Of a DNA stretch of 64,000 nt, positions 1-9,900 are shown piece by piece. Each line of letters begins with the position of its first letter. Positions within the stretch are counted from its first letter, which is position 1. The stretch is taken from assembly GCA_014239555.1 (NCBI GenBank), contig JAAZYR010000009.1, positions 1 to 64,000 on the forward strand, given 5' to 3'. Source of the stretch: Acidimicrobiales bacterium (lineage in GTDB: Bacteria > Actinomycetota > Acidimicrobiia > Acidimicrobiales > Poriferisodalaceae). A program made the position numbers and the translations under genes. Below the pieces are notes generated by a model. The model worked only from the letters and a program-made list of their open reading frames with translations, did not search any database and had not been told where the DNA came from.

Positions 1-67
1 CCCATAGAATACATCCATGACTTTCAACAGCTGGATTAATTGCATTTTCTATCTCTTCAATTTTCAT
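1..67 (-). CDS. rimP: Partial RimP-like ribosome maturation factor (N-terminus only)
   Basis: An ATG at 65-67 on the minus strand opens a frame of 22 codons that runs off the left edge. The residues (MKIEEIENAINPAVES, then HGCILW) resemble the start of RimP, the 30S maturation factor, where an N-terminal helix leads into a G-x-x-L-W/V strand. Codon use (ATT, ATA, AAT, CTA) is much more AT-rich than in any other gene of the window. The order initiator tRNA, terminator, rimP is the metY-rimP order known from Gammaproteobacteria. Only 22 residues are visible, so the family call is tentative. Confidence 0.4.
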   Translation of the reverse strand, partial: MKIEEIENAINPAVESHGCILW

Positions 68-70
68 TTC

Positions 71-100
71 TTTTAAAACAAAAATGGGGCAAACGCCCCA
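71..100 (-). terminator. Rho-independent terminator after the initiator tRNA
   Basis: On the minus strand a six-pair hairpin (TGGGGC, loop GTTT, GCCCCA; 85-100) lies 17 bases after the tRNA 3' end and is followed by a T-rich tract (TTTTTGTTTT, 75-84). This is the layout of an intrinsic terminator for the tRNA transcript. It also separates the tRNA from the RimP-like start. Confidence 0.75.
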
Positions 101-117
101 GTACATAATTTATAAAC

Positions 118-194
<77 letters not shown>

Positions 195-280
195 ACGAAG
201 AGTCATCAGTATGGCGGCTAAGTCAACCCAACCGCAACCTGGTCTCCACAAGATAATGACGTTAGCAATCGAAGATACGA

Positions 281-1576
281 CTACTCATCAAGCCAGTCTT
301 CTAACTCCAACAGCCTGTCATCAAACGAACTTAGAGCAGACACAACATGGCCGGTGGATGTCGGCACAGTGGCTTGATTCGAACCCGCCGCGGCAAGGTT
401 TCCTGATGGTGTCGTCGGAATCAGCGATAGCAAAAGGAAAGAAATTGTCCCGAACCCTAAAGCCACCAACAGCGGCATGGTGTACCCGCCGTAGCCGTCA
501 ATCAACCTCCCAGCCATCGGGGCGCCAATCAATGCACCTAGGCCTTGAGAGGTGTAAAAAATTCCCATTAGAGAACCCAAGCCAACTACGCCAAATAGGT
601 CAGCGAGAACTAGAGGGCTCACTGCCACGAACGAGCCGTAGCCGACACCTAATACCGCCATAAAGACAACTAAAACCACGAACGAGGAGCCAGCTGACAG
701 CCATATCAGGAAGGCCAAGGGACAGAGCGCCGCACCGAATCTAAAGACCCGGAAGGTGCCGAAATGATTTGTGAGCCAACTAAAACCAATTCGGGAAAGC
801 ACGCTGGAACCACCCAGCACTCCCACCAAGGTGGCAGCGGCGACCGACGAGACGCCTCGTTCTTTTGCGTAGGGAACAGCAAAAACGAAGGGAACGAATA
901 AGGCCATCCCAGATGAAAGGCCGGCCAACCATAGTTTGCGAAAAGTTCGAGATCTGAAAGCTTCTCGGATTCTTGACGGAGCCGCGCCAGCTGCTCCTGG
1001 GGCTCGCGCCATCATCAAGGTGCATACCAGCAAAATAAGTGGCCCTACCGTCCCGAAGATGCGGTAGGTGGATCGCCATCCATATAAGTCGATCAGACGA
1101 GCAGATAACGGACTCATGACCAATGTGCCGACACCGATTCCAGCTACCGAAATACCCACTGCTGTGGCGCGAGATTTTTCGAACCAACCTCCCACTTGGG
1201 CAACCATGGGGATGTAGGCACAAGCCGCTGCAGCGCCTGCACCAGCTCCAAAGGTGATGTATCCGATGCCGATCGAATTCACGTTGCTGGTAGTCCACAG
1301 TCCAACGCATAAAGCAACCGCTCCTGCGGCCAGCACTGGGCGCGGACCGTAACGGTCGGCAAGTCGACTGGTGATCAAGCTCAACCAGAAGAACGAGAAG
1401 GTCGTCACTCCGAAAATGACTGCCGTTGAACCTTTTCCGGTTCCAAAATCGTCGGCCATGGATTGAAAGAAGGCACCGAAACTGTAGACACAGCCAAGGG
1501 TTACCGCTGACGAAAAGAACGTTGCGACAACGGTGAGCCATGCACGTGGCGAATCAATCAGACGTTCCTCGCTCAT
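281..1576 (-). CDS. MFS transporter, monocarboxylate/oxalate-formate antiporter type
   Basis: The 431-residue product has about twelve hydrophobic segments. The N-terminal part reads like the OFA/monocarboxylate branch of the major facilitator superfamily, with a Gly/Ala-rich first helix and a loop 2-3 motif near residue 72 (RLADRYGPRP). Substrate cannot be deduced; small organic acids are a guess from the subfamily. A G-rich Shine-Dalgarno stretch precedes the ATG at 1576. It lies 31 bases after the PIG-L gene and is probably the last gene of the UPF0182/PIG-L/MFS transcript. Confidence 0.85.
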   Translation of the reverse strand: MSEERLIDSPRAWLTVVATFFSSAVTLGCVYSFGAFFQSMADDFGTGKGSTAVIFGVTTFSFFWLSLITSRLADRYGPRPVLAAGAVALCVGLWTTSNVNSIGIGYITFGAGAGAAAACAYIPMVAQVGGWFEKSRATAVGISVAGIGVGTLVMSPLSARLIDLYGWRSTYRIFGTVGPLILLVCTLMMARAPGAAGAAPSRIREAFRSRTFRKLWLAGLSSGMALFVPFVFAVPYAKERGVSSVAAATLVGVLGGSSVLSRIGFSWLTNHFGTFRVFRFGAALCPLAFLIWLSAGSSFVVLVVFMAVLGVGYGSFVAVSPLVLADLFGVVGLGSLMGIFYTSQGLGALIGAPMAGRLIDGYGGYTMPLLVALGFGTISFLLLSLIPTTPSGNLAAAGSNQATVPTSTGHVVSALSSFDDRLLELEDWLDE

Positions 1577-1607
1577 AGTCCCCCCGGCTCTCTGCTTTAG
1601 TTTGTCT

Positions 1608-2357
1608 TCAGTCGGTGGCGATGACCCGAAAGCCTTCAGCGAGCCGACCCTTTGTCATATTGGCTGTTGAAGCCACACCTGACGCCCATTCACGCAACAA
1701 GTCCTCTAATTCTTCGATGCGGTCCGTTTGGCTGGAATGGCACCGCAACGCCTTCACCTTCTGCTCAAAGGTATCCGTGATGTCCACGTGCATCATGGTC
1801 CCTTCTGGTGCTGCCATCCACATCATCCACACCTGAGAGACGCTGTGAGGTGCATAGCCTTCTCGGAGAAGTTCCGGGTGGGCACGGGGGTTACGCGAGT
1901 CAGGGTAAACAGCAGCCATGGTCGCCCAAGCTGTGGCTAAGTGATCTGGATGTGATCCATATATCCGATCCCAGTTCGGTGCGGTCGGCTGGGTCACTAC
2001 AACATCGGGTCGAACGGTTCGGATGACACGAGAAATGTCGCGCCGCAAATTCAGGTCGTTTATCACTCGGCCATCTGAGTGACCGAGCCAGTGAACTTCT
2101 TCCACCCCTACCGCTGCCGCTGCCGCATGCTGTTCGCCTTGGCGAAGAGCCGTGAGGGCTTCGGCACTTCGAGTCATATCATCCTCGCCAGCCTCTCCGC
2201 TTGTCACTAGGCAATACGAAACATGTGATCCGGCGTTAACCAACGCAGCCATGGTTCCCGCAGTACCGAAGTCGACATCGTCGGGGTGAGCTACCACCAC
2301 GAGAACTCGTTCAGGGGCCTGGACCTCTCCTGTAGCTGTAGAGATCGTTTCTGGCAC
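1608..2357 (-). CDS. PIG-L family N-acetylglucosaminyl deacetylase
   Basis: The 249-residue protein carries the PIG-L/LmbE zinc-site signature AHPDD near residue 24 and a second metal-ligand motif SHPDH near residue 135. The family includes MshB and Mca of mycothiol metabolism, which hydrolyse N-acetyl or amide bonds on sugars. This sequence could be an Mca- or MshB-like enzyme, but the subtype is not resolved by eye. It starts with GTG and lies four bases behind the UPF0182 gene, so the two are almost certainly co-transcribed. Confidence 0.85.
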   Translation of the reverse strand: MPETISTATGEVQAPERVLVVVAHPDDVDFGTAGTMAALVNAGSHVSYCLVTSGEAGEDDMTRSAEALTALRQGEQHAAAAAVGVEEVHWLGHSDGRVINDLNLRRDISRVIRTVRPDVVVTQPTAPNWDRIYGSHPDHLATAWATMAAVYPDSRNPRAHPELLREGYAPHSVSQVWMMWMAAPEGTMMHVDITDTFEQKVKALRCHSSQTDRIEELEDLLREWASGVASTANMTKGRLAEGFRVIATD

Positions 2358-2361
2358 AGCG

Positions 2362-5319
2362 CTAAGCCGCGTCGCTGTCGTCTAGGGCTGACGATTCAGA
2401 CAACAATTTCTGTGCTTTCGCTATGTATGCAGCAGCGGTTTCTACCCATCGTTGATATCCAGCGAGGTCGCCCGCTCGCAGCGCCGCGTCGGCACGTTCG
2501 AACGCCTCTCGCGAACGTGTTAATAACTCCTCGATAGAAGCATCACTCGACTCGTCATCGGTTTCAGAGTCGTCACTTTCTGGTTTCGTATCAGCAGGTT
2601 CATCGTCGTCTGACGACACGTTCGGGTCGCGCTTCACAAGCCCTGTACCCAGATCAATATCGAGTCCAGGTATCGCATTTGCTAGTGCTGCTTCGAAACT
2701 ATCTGCGATCACGACTTCTGGACCTACTCCGACAATCACCAGTTGAAGTTCAGGCACTGCGGTCGTGCCGGTGGCTTCAATAAACAGTGGCCGGACATAC
2801 AAGAGCGAATTCCCGACGGGGATCAGAAGAAGGTTGCCCGGCACGACCGTGGAGCCGTTTTGGTTTAGGAGGGTGAGCCGTTCTGAGATTTCTTCCTCGG
2901 TTTGGATATTGGAGTTGAACAATGCAGGTCCATCAACTGGCGTAGAGGATCTGATCTCATACACCTCTATTTCGCCGTAACGTTCCGGGTCATTGTGGAC
3001 GACCATGAAACCTTTGAGGTTTTTACGTGAGTCGTCATCAGAGAAGGGTACGAAAGGCCTGAAGATGACGAAAGATTCCTCTTCGTCGCCCGGCAAACGC
3101 ATAAGTAAATATTGCGGAGCTACCCGAACCTCTGAGCTACTGATGACATTGCCAGCAGCATCTATCACTGATTCAACCGCGGTCAGCCCAATCGAATTTC
3201 CTGGATCCTGGGCAATGCTCCAGGCTCCAGCGGCATCATAAAACTCTGCTGCATCGCTAATGCGGTAGCGGCCCCACATGTCAGTTTGCATCCGGAATAG
3301 ATCTTCCGGGTACCGGAAATGTTCAGCCAATTCCGGTGGGGGTGGTGTTTCGCTGAACAAGTCAGGGAATTGAAGACGATAGGACTCCGCCAGTGGGTCG
3401 TTGTCGTCGACTATGTAGAACGTTGGTGATCCCTCGTATGCGTCAATCACCACCTTGATTGAGTTACGCACGTAATTGAGCGACGACCGTAAATCGCCTG
3501 TTCGTACGGCTCGAGGATTGACTTTCTGCGCGTACGGGAACATGTCGGTGGAGGTATAGGCATCAAGGATCCACATGACCTGCCCGTCAACAACGGCAGG
3601 GTAAGGATCTTGATCGAATTTCAAGAATGGGGCGATGGTCTTGGCTCGGTCAAGAATGTCGCGTTTGAACAGGATGCGGCTTTCGGGGCCAACTTCGCCC
3701 GAAACCACCAGGTTGGGCTCCGCGAATCGGAGGGCAAAAGCGAGCTTTCTCGCCAAAGATCCAATTCCGACACCATCAGCGCCGTCGTATCTTGTGTTTT
3801 CTGTCCGGTCGTCATTGTCTTGAAAGTCCACTTCGTCGCGCATCGCACCAATGATTGCGTAGCCCTTTAGACCTTCACCTACGTAAAGTCCCGGTGAGTC
3901 AACTTCCAAAGCCGCGGCACCGTCGTTCGCCGTGACGGGGATGTCTGCCAATGCGTAGGCTGGACGGCCATTTGCATCGATGGCGTTCGCGGGAGCAGCG
4001 GCGAGACCGTAGCCATGGGTGAAGGCAATATGTTCCGATTCCCATGAATTGTTCGGCAGATCGGTTTGTTTTAGTTCTCGTGCAGCGAGGACAACCTGTG
4101 TTGTTCGACCGTCAATCTCGTATCGGTCGACATCAATATCTCGAAAGTCGTAAAAGCTTTTTATTCCCTGGGTCTGCTGGAAGGTGTCACGCATCACTGC
4201 CGGGTCGAGGAGCCTGACATTTCGAACGGTGGCAAGATTTTCTTCTATGTCCTTCGGAGTCAGGGTGGACTCATAGTCGAAATCTTGCGCGGCTACTTTG
4301 TCCATTCCCATAGCGATGCGCGTCATCTCGATATTCCGCTCGATGTACAGAGCTTCTTTCGTTGATTCCGCTGGTTCCACTTGAAAGCGTTGCACCAACG
4401 CTGGGTAAATAGTGCCTGCGAGGCTGGCGACAAGCGCCCATAGTCCAACAGCAATTATTGGATAGGTGAATCCTCGGCGCCAAATGTTGAATACCAGCAA
4501 TCCGAAACAAAAGACGCTGACGATCATTAATAACTGCAAGGCAGGCAGTTGAGCTTTGACATCTGTGTACGTTGCGCCGTTAACAAACCCACGTCCCGAG
4601 AGCGTCAATTCGTAGCGGTCTAGGTAATAGCCGAGTCCCTTGGCGAGAGCCAGAAGTCCCAATAGCAGCGACAGGTGCGCTTTCACTTGAGGCGTGACTC
4701 TCGATCCAGCCTGACCTTGGACGCGGATACCTCCATTTAAGTAATGCTGAACTGTCGTTACGACGAAGATCACAAGGATGGCAGCGAACGCCCAACTGAC
4801 AACAAACGTCAGGAACGGAAGTTGGAAAACGTAGAACCCAACGTCTCGACCGAATTGTGGGTCAACGATTCCGAAGTCAACGCGGTTTGTAAAAAACAAC
4901 CAACTTTGCCATTGCGAGGAAACTCCGGCACCGACGAGTAACGCGAAAACGAGCGAAATTAGACTTCGTATGAGGAACGCTCGTCTTCCCATGAGCTGTT
5001 GCCATCTTCGGGTCAGTTCGTCTTCAGGGCCCGGCGGTCGACTCTTCGGGGCCAGTCGATCAGCTAGAAAAAGGTTCACCCACAGTGCAACAAAAAATAC
5101 CACCGTGAACAAAAGCCCCAGCCCGATCTTTGCCCAGAGCACCGAAGTCCACACCGAAGACAACTTGAGGCTGTCGAACCAAAGGTAATCAGTCCAAAAA
5201 CCCGCGAGACCGCGGACAGAAGTGAAGAACAGAAAAACCGCAAGGGCGCCAAAGCCCAGCAGTATCCGACCACGATTAGTGCGTCGACGACGCGGCTTCA
5301 TTTGCTCAGGTGGTTGCAT
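2362..5319 (-). CDS. UPF0182 family large membrane protein
   Basis: A protein of about 985 residues with around seven transmembrane segments in the first 330 residues, then a long extracytoplasmic region, and an acidic, low-complexity C-terminal tail (DDDEPADTKPESDDSE) followed by a short helix. This is the architecture of the actinobacterial and cyanobacterial UPF0182 family, whose function is unknown. The ATG at 5319 was chosen; a TTG at 5328 and an ATG at 5301 are alternatives and none has a clear Shine-Dalgarno sequence. The DivIVA-domain gene upstream ends at 5332, so the genes are practically contiguous. Confidence 0.9.
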   Translation of the reverse strand: MQPPEQMKPRRRRTNRGRILLGFGALAVFLFFTSVRGLAGFWTDYLWFDSLKLSSVWTSVLWAKIGLGLLFTVVFFVALWVNLFLADRLAPKSRPPGPEDELTRRWQQLMGRRAFLIRSLISLVFALLVGAGVSSQWQSWLFFTNRVDFGIVDPQFGRDVGFYVFQLPFLTFVVSWAFAAILVIFVVTTVQHYLNGGIRVQGQAGSRVTPQVKAHLSLLLGLLALAKGLGYYLDRYELTLSGRGFVNGATYTDVKAQLPALQLLMIVSVFCFGLLVFNIWRRGFTYPIIAVGLWALVASLAGTIYPALVQRFQVEPAESTKEALYIERNIEMTRIAMGMDKVAAQDFDYESTLTPKDIEENLATVRNVRLLDPAVMRDTFQQTQGIKSFYDFRDIDVDRYEIDGRTTQVVLAARELKQTDLPNNSWESEHIAFTHGYGLAAAPANAIDANGRPAYALADIPVTANDGAAALEVDSPGLYVGEGLKGYAIIGAMRDEVDFQDNDDRTENTRYDGADGVGIGSLARKLAFALRFAEPNLVVSGEVGPESRILFKRDILDRAKTIAPFLKFDQDPYPAVVDGQVMWILDAYTSTDMFPYAQKVNPRAVRTGDLRSSLNYVRNSIKVVIDAYEGSPTFYIVDDNDPLAESYRLQFPDLFSETPPPPELAEHFRYPEDLFRMQTDMWGRYRISDAAEFYDAAGAWSIAQDPGNSIGLTAVESVIDAAGNVISSSEVRVAPQYLLMRLPGDEEESFVIFRPFVPFSDDDSRKNLKGFMVVHNDPERYGEIEVYEIRSSTPVDGPALFNSNIQTEEEISERLTLLNQNGSTVVPGNLLLIPVGNSLLYVRPLFIEATGTTAVPELQLVIVGVGPEVVIADSFEAALANAIPGLDIDLGTGLVKRDPNVSSDDDEPADTKPESDDSETDDESSDASIEELLTRSREAFERADAALRAGDLAGYQRWVETAAAYIAKAQKLLSESSALDDSDAA

Positions 5320-5331
5320 ATGTCTCAAATG

Positions 5332-6540
5332 TTACTGGTCGGCGAGCACGACCAGACTGCGGCATCCCTGACCAACCGGCGGAAATTGGTGGCCAGAGGG
5401 AAACTCTTGGTCTTTAGATCGAGTTCCAGCTAATGCGTTGTCATGACAAACAGTCCCACAGCACCCTTCTGGCGGGGTTTGCCACCTCACGCGTGCGTCC
5501 GGAGGAATGGTCGCGTATAGGCCAAATGCGAACGCTGCGGCTATTGCGTCGGTGGCTATTAGATCTACTGCTGTTTTCTTCCATTCGCGGTAAACAGCTC
5601 GAAGCCGAACTTCGATCGCTACGTCGTCATCAAGGTGAGCGACAAGGCGTTCTCGTAACCAATCACCCACGCGCCTAGCCATCTTTTCCGATAGGCCGGC
5701 GACGTTTACTTTCGTTCCGCCCGCCCCATATTTTGCTGCTGCAGCAACAAATGGAACCAAACCTTCGACAAGTTCGTCGTCCATGGCGCTGGGTACAAGA
5801 TGGGACATTTCAAATTTGTTCACCGAAGAAAGTTTCAGCTCTGGAAGAAGCAATTCCAGTCGGGCGGCCATATTTTGCTTTAGCTGGACCACAGCGGGGC
5901 GCGCTAATTCGCCTACGGTGCTTCGTAACCGATCATGATGGTCGACAATCGTCTCTGCGTCGCCGTGCAGCGAGGCATAGGGCGACTGGGAAATAACTGG
6001 AATTTCACCCGTACGGATGAGGACTTCTCTCGCCCACTCCACATCGTTGGGTTGTGGTTCGCCTAACCGGGCGAAGAGTTCATCAATGACCGCTCTGCGT
6101 TGCGGTGATCTCGGGCTCTGGAAGGAAACGACGTCATCGTTATCACTGTCTTGAGTAAAGGTCTGTTGCCGTTCTGCCCGTCGACGAACATCAATTTCGT
6201 CACCTAGCGGGATTTCTGGATCTTGATCAGTCCGCAAGTCGTCTCTTTCGAGGGTAAGTCGGTGTGACTGAAGATCGATGACGGTGCCGGGGCGAGCGTC
6301 TGTTGGTCGATCCGTCGGCGACTCGTGAGGGATCAATGAAGATTCGTTTCCCAGGTGCGTTGCTGCCTTGACGGAACGGGCGGCAGATAGCTCACTGTGG
6401 AGGCGATGCAACTCTGCACTCACGTCGTCTAAGAACTCTCGTACTTCCTCGATCGAATAGCCGCGAAAAACGTGACTGAATTCAGCTTTTGTAACCGAAT
6501 CTGGATCAATTTCGGACGCCCCTCGGGCGTGCTGAACCAT
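5332..6540 (-). CDS. DivIVA-domain protein
   Basis: The 402-residue frame opens with a DivIVA-like N-terminal signature at residues 15-60 (FSHVFRGYSIEEVREFLDD), a membrane-curvature or pole-binding module followed by a helix predicted to coil. The middle is acidic and linker-like; the last 170 residues form an unassigned domain. A longer frame exists upstream, but the DivIVA domain begins here and an ATG stands at 6540. An AGGAGG lies 23 bases upstream, too far for a standard site, so the start is not secure. By family it may act in polar growth or division; this is inference. Confidence 0.75.
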   Translation of the reverse strand: MVQHARGASEIDPDSVTKAEFSHVFRGYSIEEVREFLDDVSAELHRLHSELSAARSVKAATHLGNESSLIPHESPTDRPTDARPGTVIDLQSHRLTLERDDLRTDQDPEIPLGDEIDVRRRAERQQTFTQDSDNDDVVSFQSPRSPQRRAVIDELFARLGEPQPNDVEWAREVLIRTGEIPVISQSPYASLHGDAETIVDHHDRLRSTVGELARPAVVQLKQNMAARLELLLPELKLSSVNKFEMSHLVPSAMDDELVEGLVPFVAAAAKYGAGGTKVNVAGLSEKMARRVGDWLRERLVAHLDDDVAIEVRLRAVYREWKKTAVDLIATDAIAAAFAFGLYATIPPDARVRWQTPPEGCCGTVCHDNALAGTRSKDQEFPSGHQFPPVGQGCRSLVVLADQ

Positions 6541-6604
6541 GATGTTCGAGGGTACCGATCGTTCCTCCTGGCATGGGGATGGTCTACTGAAAACATTTGG
6601 GTCT

Positions 6605-7699
6605 TTATTGAGTCCCTGAACGTATCCCCGAAAGATTTCCGCCAAGGGAACGAAGTACCTGGAGGGCATCGTCCAAAGTATCGACCGCCGCGACGTCAAC
6701 CATTTCTCCCAGGACTGATCGTGCTTCTTCGACTTGGCTAGAAGGAACAACAAAAAGGTCAGCTCCGCTGCGCATCACGGCATGACTCTTTTGTTCCATC
6801 CCACCCACGGGGCCGACATTTCCCAGTGGGTCGACGGTACCGGTGGCAACTATTCGAAGCCCTGCCAGCAATTCGCCCGGGAGCAGCGTCTCTAACAACG
6901 CCAACGTCAGACCAAGGCCTGCTGACGGACCACCGACCCGTTCGATTGCAAAGTTGATCTCAAACGGTAATTCGTCCATTTCGACGTAGGTGCTGATGCT
7001 GACCCCAAGGAAAGCGTTCCCATTTTTTTCCGAGAGCGTCACTGTCTCGTGGCGCGTTGTTTCATCTAGCTGAAGTACTGAGAAGGAGAACTCGTCGCCT
7101 GGGGATCGACTCCGCACGGCCTCGCCCAGATCTGTGGCGTTTTGGATTACTTGGCCGTCGGCTTCGATAATGACATCACCACGATCTAAGGCATTTGAGG
7201 CCGGGGTATTGGGCAAAATCTGCATCACAAGAGCCCCCGCTTGAAAAATGACTTCATATCCGAGCCGTTCAAGAGCAACCCGAGCGGCGACGTCGAGGCT
7301 TCGCGCCATTTGTTCTTGCCCGAGCGTTCTGTTCTGCTCAATCGTGCGATCTCCTAGCACCTCGTGACGATCCGAAATTTCTATGGAATCGTCAAGCCAT
7401 CCTCCAAGCATTTCAAGTAGTGAGGGTTCGAGGTTGGCCTGGACTGTCACCATGCGAATTTCGCCGTTAGAGCTGTAAGTCATGGTGTCGTCTAAGACCA
7501 GCATCGGTGGTATATCGCGTGTGCTCCCTGGACTAGTGAGCACTTTTGAGGTGACGGTCACCCGATCAAGGACAAGTGCCCCAACCAATCCAAGACAGAT
7601 AATCGCTAACGCTGTCATGGCCCACGTGGGCAATCGCCGAACGTTGAGTGACCCGTTCACAGGGCTAGAACTATCCTCGTTCGTTGGTGGTTCGGACAT
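6605..7699 (-). CDS. PDZ and Lon-type (S16) serine protease, membrane-anchored
   Basis: The 364-residue protein has one N-terminal transmembrane helix (residues 24-46), a PDZ domain around 150-220, and a C-terminal S16 protease domain. The catalytic serine sits in GGPSAGL and the catalytic lysine in GGMEQKSHA, the Ser-Lys dyad of Lon proteases without the ATPase part. This matches the YlbL/SdrC-like family of actinobacteria and firmicutes, which acts outside the membrane on secreted or division-related proteins. The ATG at 7699 is chosen because the preceding 50 codons are not conserved-looking and would overlap the divergent gene. Confidence 0.88.
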   Translation of the reverse strand: MSEPPTNEDSSSPVNGSLNVRRLPTWAMTALAIICLGLVGALVLDRVTVTSKVLTSPGSTRDIPPMLVLDDTMTYSSNGEIRMVTVQANLEPSLLEMLGGWLDDSIEISDRHEVLGDRTIEQNRTLGQEQMARSLDVAARVALERLGYEVIFQAGALVMQILPNTPASNALDRGDVIIEADGQVIQNATDLGEAVRSRSPGDEFSFSVLQLDETTRHETVTLSEKNGNAFLGVSISTYVEMDELPFEINFAIERVGGPSAGLGLTLALLETLLPGELLAGLRIVATGTVDPLGNVGPVGGMEQKSHAVMRSGADLFVVPSSQVEEARSVLGEMVDVAAVDTLDDALQVLRSLGGNLSGIRSGTQ

Positions 7700-7747
7700 C
7701 GGGTATAAGCGTGCCACGCTGGACCCCAACGACCACACGCGGCCCGG

Positions 7748-8071
7748 ATGAAATTGATGAACCACCCCGAAGACGACTTTGATTCCACGGCACCGCTCGA
7801 ACCAGTGCCTTATTACCGAATTTCGCCCGACGTTCATGCGGAAGCACACGATGAACCCGAGGTAGGTTCGTCGACTGGACGCAAACCCAGTTTGAATGAT
7901 CCGCGTCGAATTCTTCCCCTACGGCTTTACCGGGGCACATCGCTGTGGAGAAAATTTGTGGCGTTACTTGGTCTTGGGGCCTTCTCGATTTTAGGCGGGG
8001 TCGCTATAACGCTCATTGTCGGTGTGATGGCAATAGTTGCCGCTCTAGTTTTGCAGGCAGCGATCAGTTGA
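7748..8071 (+). CDS. Small single-pass membrane protein of unknown function
   Basis: A 107-residue protein with a charged, proline-rich N-terminal 65 residues and one C-terminal transmembrane helix of about 30 residues (Leu/Val/Ala rich). No family is recognised. It is divergent from the PDZ/S16 protease and its stop codon overlaps the TTG start of the next gene, so the pair is probably translationally coupled. The ATG at 7757 is an alternative start. Confidence 0.6.
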   Translation: MKLMNHPEDDFDSTAPLEPVPYYRISPDVHAEAHDEPEVGSSTGRKPSLNDPRRILPLRLYRGTSLWRKFVALLGLGAFSILGGVAITLIVGVMAIVAALVLQAAIS

Positions 8072-8685
8072 CTGAAGACGATCTTCGTAGTCGCCGAATC
8101 AGTGCCGCTTTAGCAGGTCATCGCGGCGAAATATCACAAGCAAGGGCGTTTTTGGTTGATCCTGATGCGACCACGCGCCGCATCGCGTTGGGTGCTTTAG
8201 AACGGCTCAACGAGTTGACGACCGACGAGTTGCGTGTGGGCCTTGATGACTCAAATGTCTCAGTTCGCAGACGCGCGTTAGAAATTTCCGCACGGCGGAC
8301 GGACGTGGAAATTGAGTCTTACCTCGGCGATCCCGACGCATCTGTCGCTGACATGGCCGCGTTCTCTCTCGGTGAACGCGAAGAGGTCGGTGCCGTCGAG
8401 GAACTTACAAAAATGGCGCGAGGGCATTCAGACGAGTTGTGCAGGGAAACTGCTGTGGCTGCGCTGGGTGCTCTTGCCACAACAGCGGGGGCTGACAGAT
8501 CGGCGATTCTTGTTTGCCTCCTTGACGCTATGGATGACCGCGCTCAAATCCGACGGCGCGCAGTGCTCGGACTTTTCCAATTTGAGGAACCCGAAGCTCA
8601 GCTAGCAGTCGAATCCGCGTTGAACGACAAGGACCGCCAAGTTCGGGCGGTGGTAAGTGAGCTTCTTGGCGTCGTAAGCGACTAA
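8068..8685 (+). CDS. HEAT-repeat protein
   Basis: A 205-residue protein made of tandem two-helix units of about 30 residues (for example DPDATTRRIALGALERL, DSNVSVRRRALEISARR, DDRAQIRRRAVLGLFQF), typical of HEAT or PBS-lyase repeats used for protein binding. The frame stays open further upstream, but that part only mirrors the preceding gene. The TTG at 8068 overlaps the TGA of that gene (TTGA), which supports it as the start. No enzymatic motif is seen; a scaffold role is inferred. Confidence 0.72.
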   Translation: MTEDDLRSRRISAALAGHRGEISQARAFLVDPDATTRRIALGALERLNELTTDELRVGLDDSNVSVRRRALEISARRTDVEIESYLGDPDASVADMAAFSLGEREEVGAVEELTKMARGHSDELCRETAVAALGALATTAGADRSAILVCLLDAMDDRAQIRRRAVLGLFQFEEPEAQLAVESALNDKDRQVRAVVSELLGVVSD

Positions 8686-9900
8686 TTAGTTTCTTAACTC
8701 GGAAGCTAACGTCAGAAATTTCTCGGGGCGCAACAGCTTTTCCAGACTCCAACCCCGCCCATCAACGTCAACCTGGTCGTCGTTTTCAGTCCACACAATC
8801 GCTGAACGCGGGAAGGCCTGTTGATCAGTCGACATGTCTGTGTCTTCGGCTAGTCCCAACATGTCGATGAGTTGGTGAGATTGGCTTAACGAAAACAAGT
8901 TAGAGCGTCGCAAATCACCCAGGCTTACGGCTTGCTCAAGGAGTGCGTGTAACCGAAGTTGGGACACATACCCCTCTCGGATCCTCGTATCGGGTTCCGT
9001 GTCCGGTGCGTGTCGCAATACCGCGGCGAGAAACCTACGCATTCCAGTTGATGCGTCGACGTTCCAGGGTGGGCCTGAATCGATGTACGAAAGCTCAATA
9101 TCGTCGCGATTCTTCAATGGGGGCATTAGCGCCGCCCGTCGATACACGGTCCTGTTGGCCGGAAGAGATGCCAAAACTGTTTCTTGGAATCCGTCGACAG
9201 CTTCAACAAGAACCTGGTCACATGCAGCGGCAGAGACTGCAGCCCTTAAATCCTCTGACACGTCCATCAAGGTGATGCGTTGCACTCCGGCCAAGCGAGC
9301 GGCTTCGAAAGCTGCCGCTTCGACGCTGACGCCCAACGGGGACCCATCGGTGACCACGCACCATCTCGCTGATGGCGCGCTTTCGAACAACGCAAGCACT
9401 ATGGCTTCCACTGGAGGTGAGTGTGTCAAGAACCTCGAGTCAGATTCCCAGTCGAGTGTGGAGGTGGGGGCTACTCCTAACACCTCATCAGCAACCAAGA
9501 ACGGATACACCGCTCCCATCGCGGTTTCATTCACGAAGGCAAGAGCGACAACTTGCTCGAGGAGTTCGGGAATCGCTGCTGCCGCGATTTGAGGATCACC
9601 ACGGTGATCGATAATCGCTAGTTCGACCGCGTAACGCCCCCTAAGTCCGCCAGCCATGTTGACATCGGACCAATATGCGGACACGCCAGTCAGACGAGCC
9701 CTGTCCAGAGTCGCGTCGGACCCCGTGAGGTTCGCAATGACCCCGAGTCGCACAATGTCACCGTCGAAACCTATCGATCGTTCAACCGATGGTGTTTGTG
9801 GAGTGTTCACGTTGGAGACGGTTTCTCCTTCCGCTGAGCACCCCCCGAAAAGCATCAAAGCTAAAACGGCGGCTACGACATTCTTGCTTGCATTCCCCAT
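8686..9900 (-). CDS. Substrate-binding lipoprotein, branched-chain amino acid ABC type
   Basis: The product has a signal peptide ending in a lipobox-like LMLFGGC near residue 21, then a two-lobed periplasmic-binding fold: the start (IVRLGVIANLTGSDATLDRA) resembles LivJ/Leu-Ile-Val-binding receptors. At 404 residues the length fits. No ABC permease or ATPase genes lie nearby, so it may be an orphan receptor. It follows mreB closely and may share its transcript. The ATG at 9900 lies inside a perfect inverted repeat (9891-9910) and has no evident Shine-Dalgarno sequence; the ATG at 9933 is an alternative. Confidence 0.75.
   Translation of the reverse strand: MGNASKNVVAAVLALMLFGGCSAEGETVSNVNTPQTPSVERSIGFDGDIVRLGVIANLTGSDATLDRARLTGVSAYWSDVNMAGGLRGRYAVELAIIDHRGDPQIAAAAIPELLEQVVALAFVNETAMGAVYPFLVADEVLGVAPTSTLDWESDSRFLTHSPPVEAIVLALFESAPSARWCVVTDGSPLGVSVEAAAFEAARLAGVQRITLMDVSEDLRAAVSAAACDQVLVEAVDGFQETVLASLPANRTVYRRAALMPPLKNRDDIELSYIDSGPPWNVDASTGMRRFLAAVLRHAPDTEPDTRIREGYVSQLRLHALLEQAVSLGDLRRSNLFSLSQSHQLIDMLGLAEDTDMSTDQQAFPRSAIVWTENDDQVDVDGRGWSLEKLLRPEKFLTLASELRN

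Noticed and set aside
780..1541. A 253-residue frame inside the first MFS gene
   Set aside because: It is in another frame of the same strand and shares most of its length with the MFS gene, which has a clear family match and start site.
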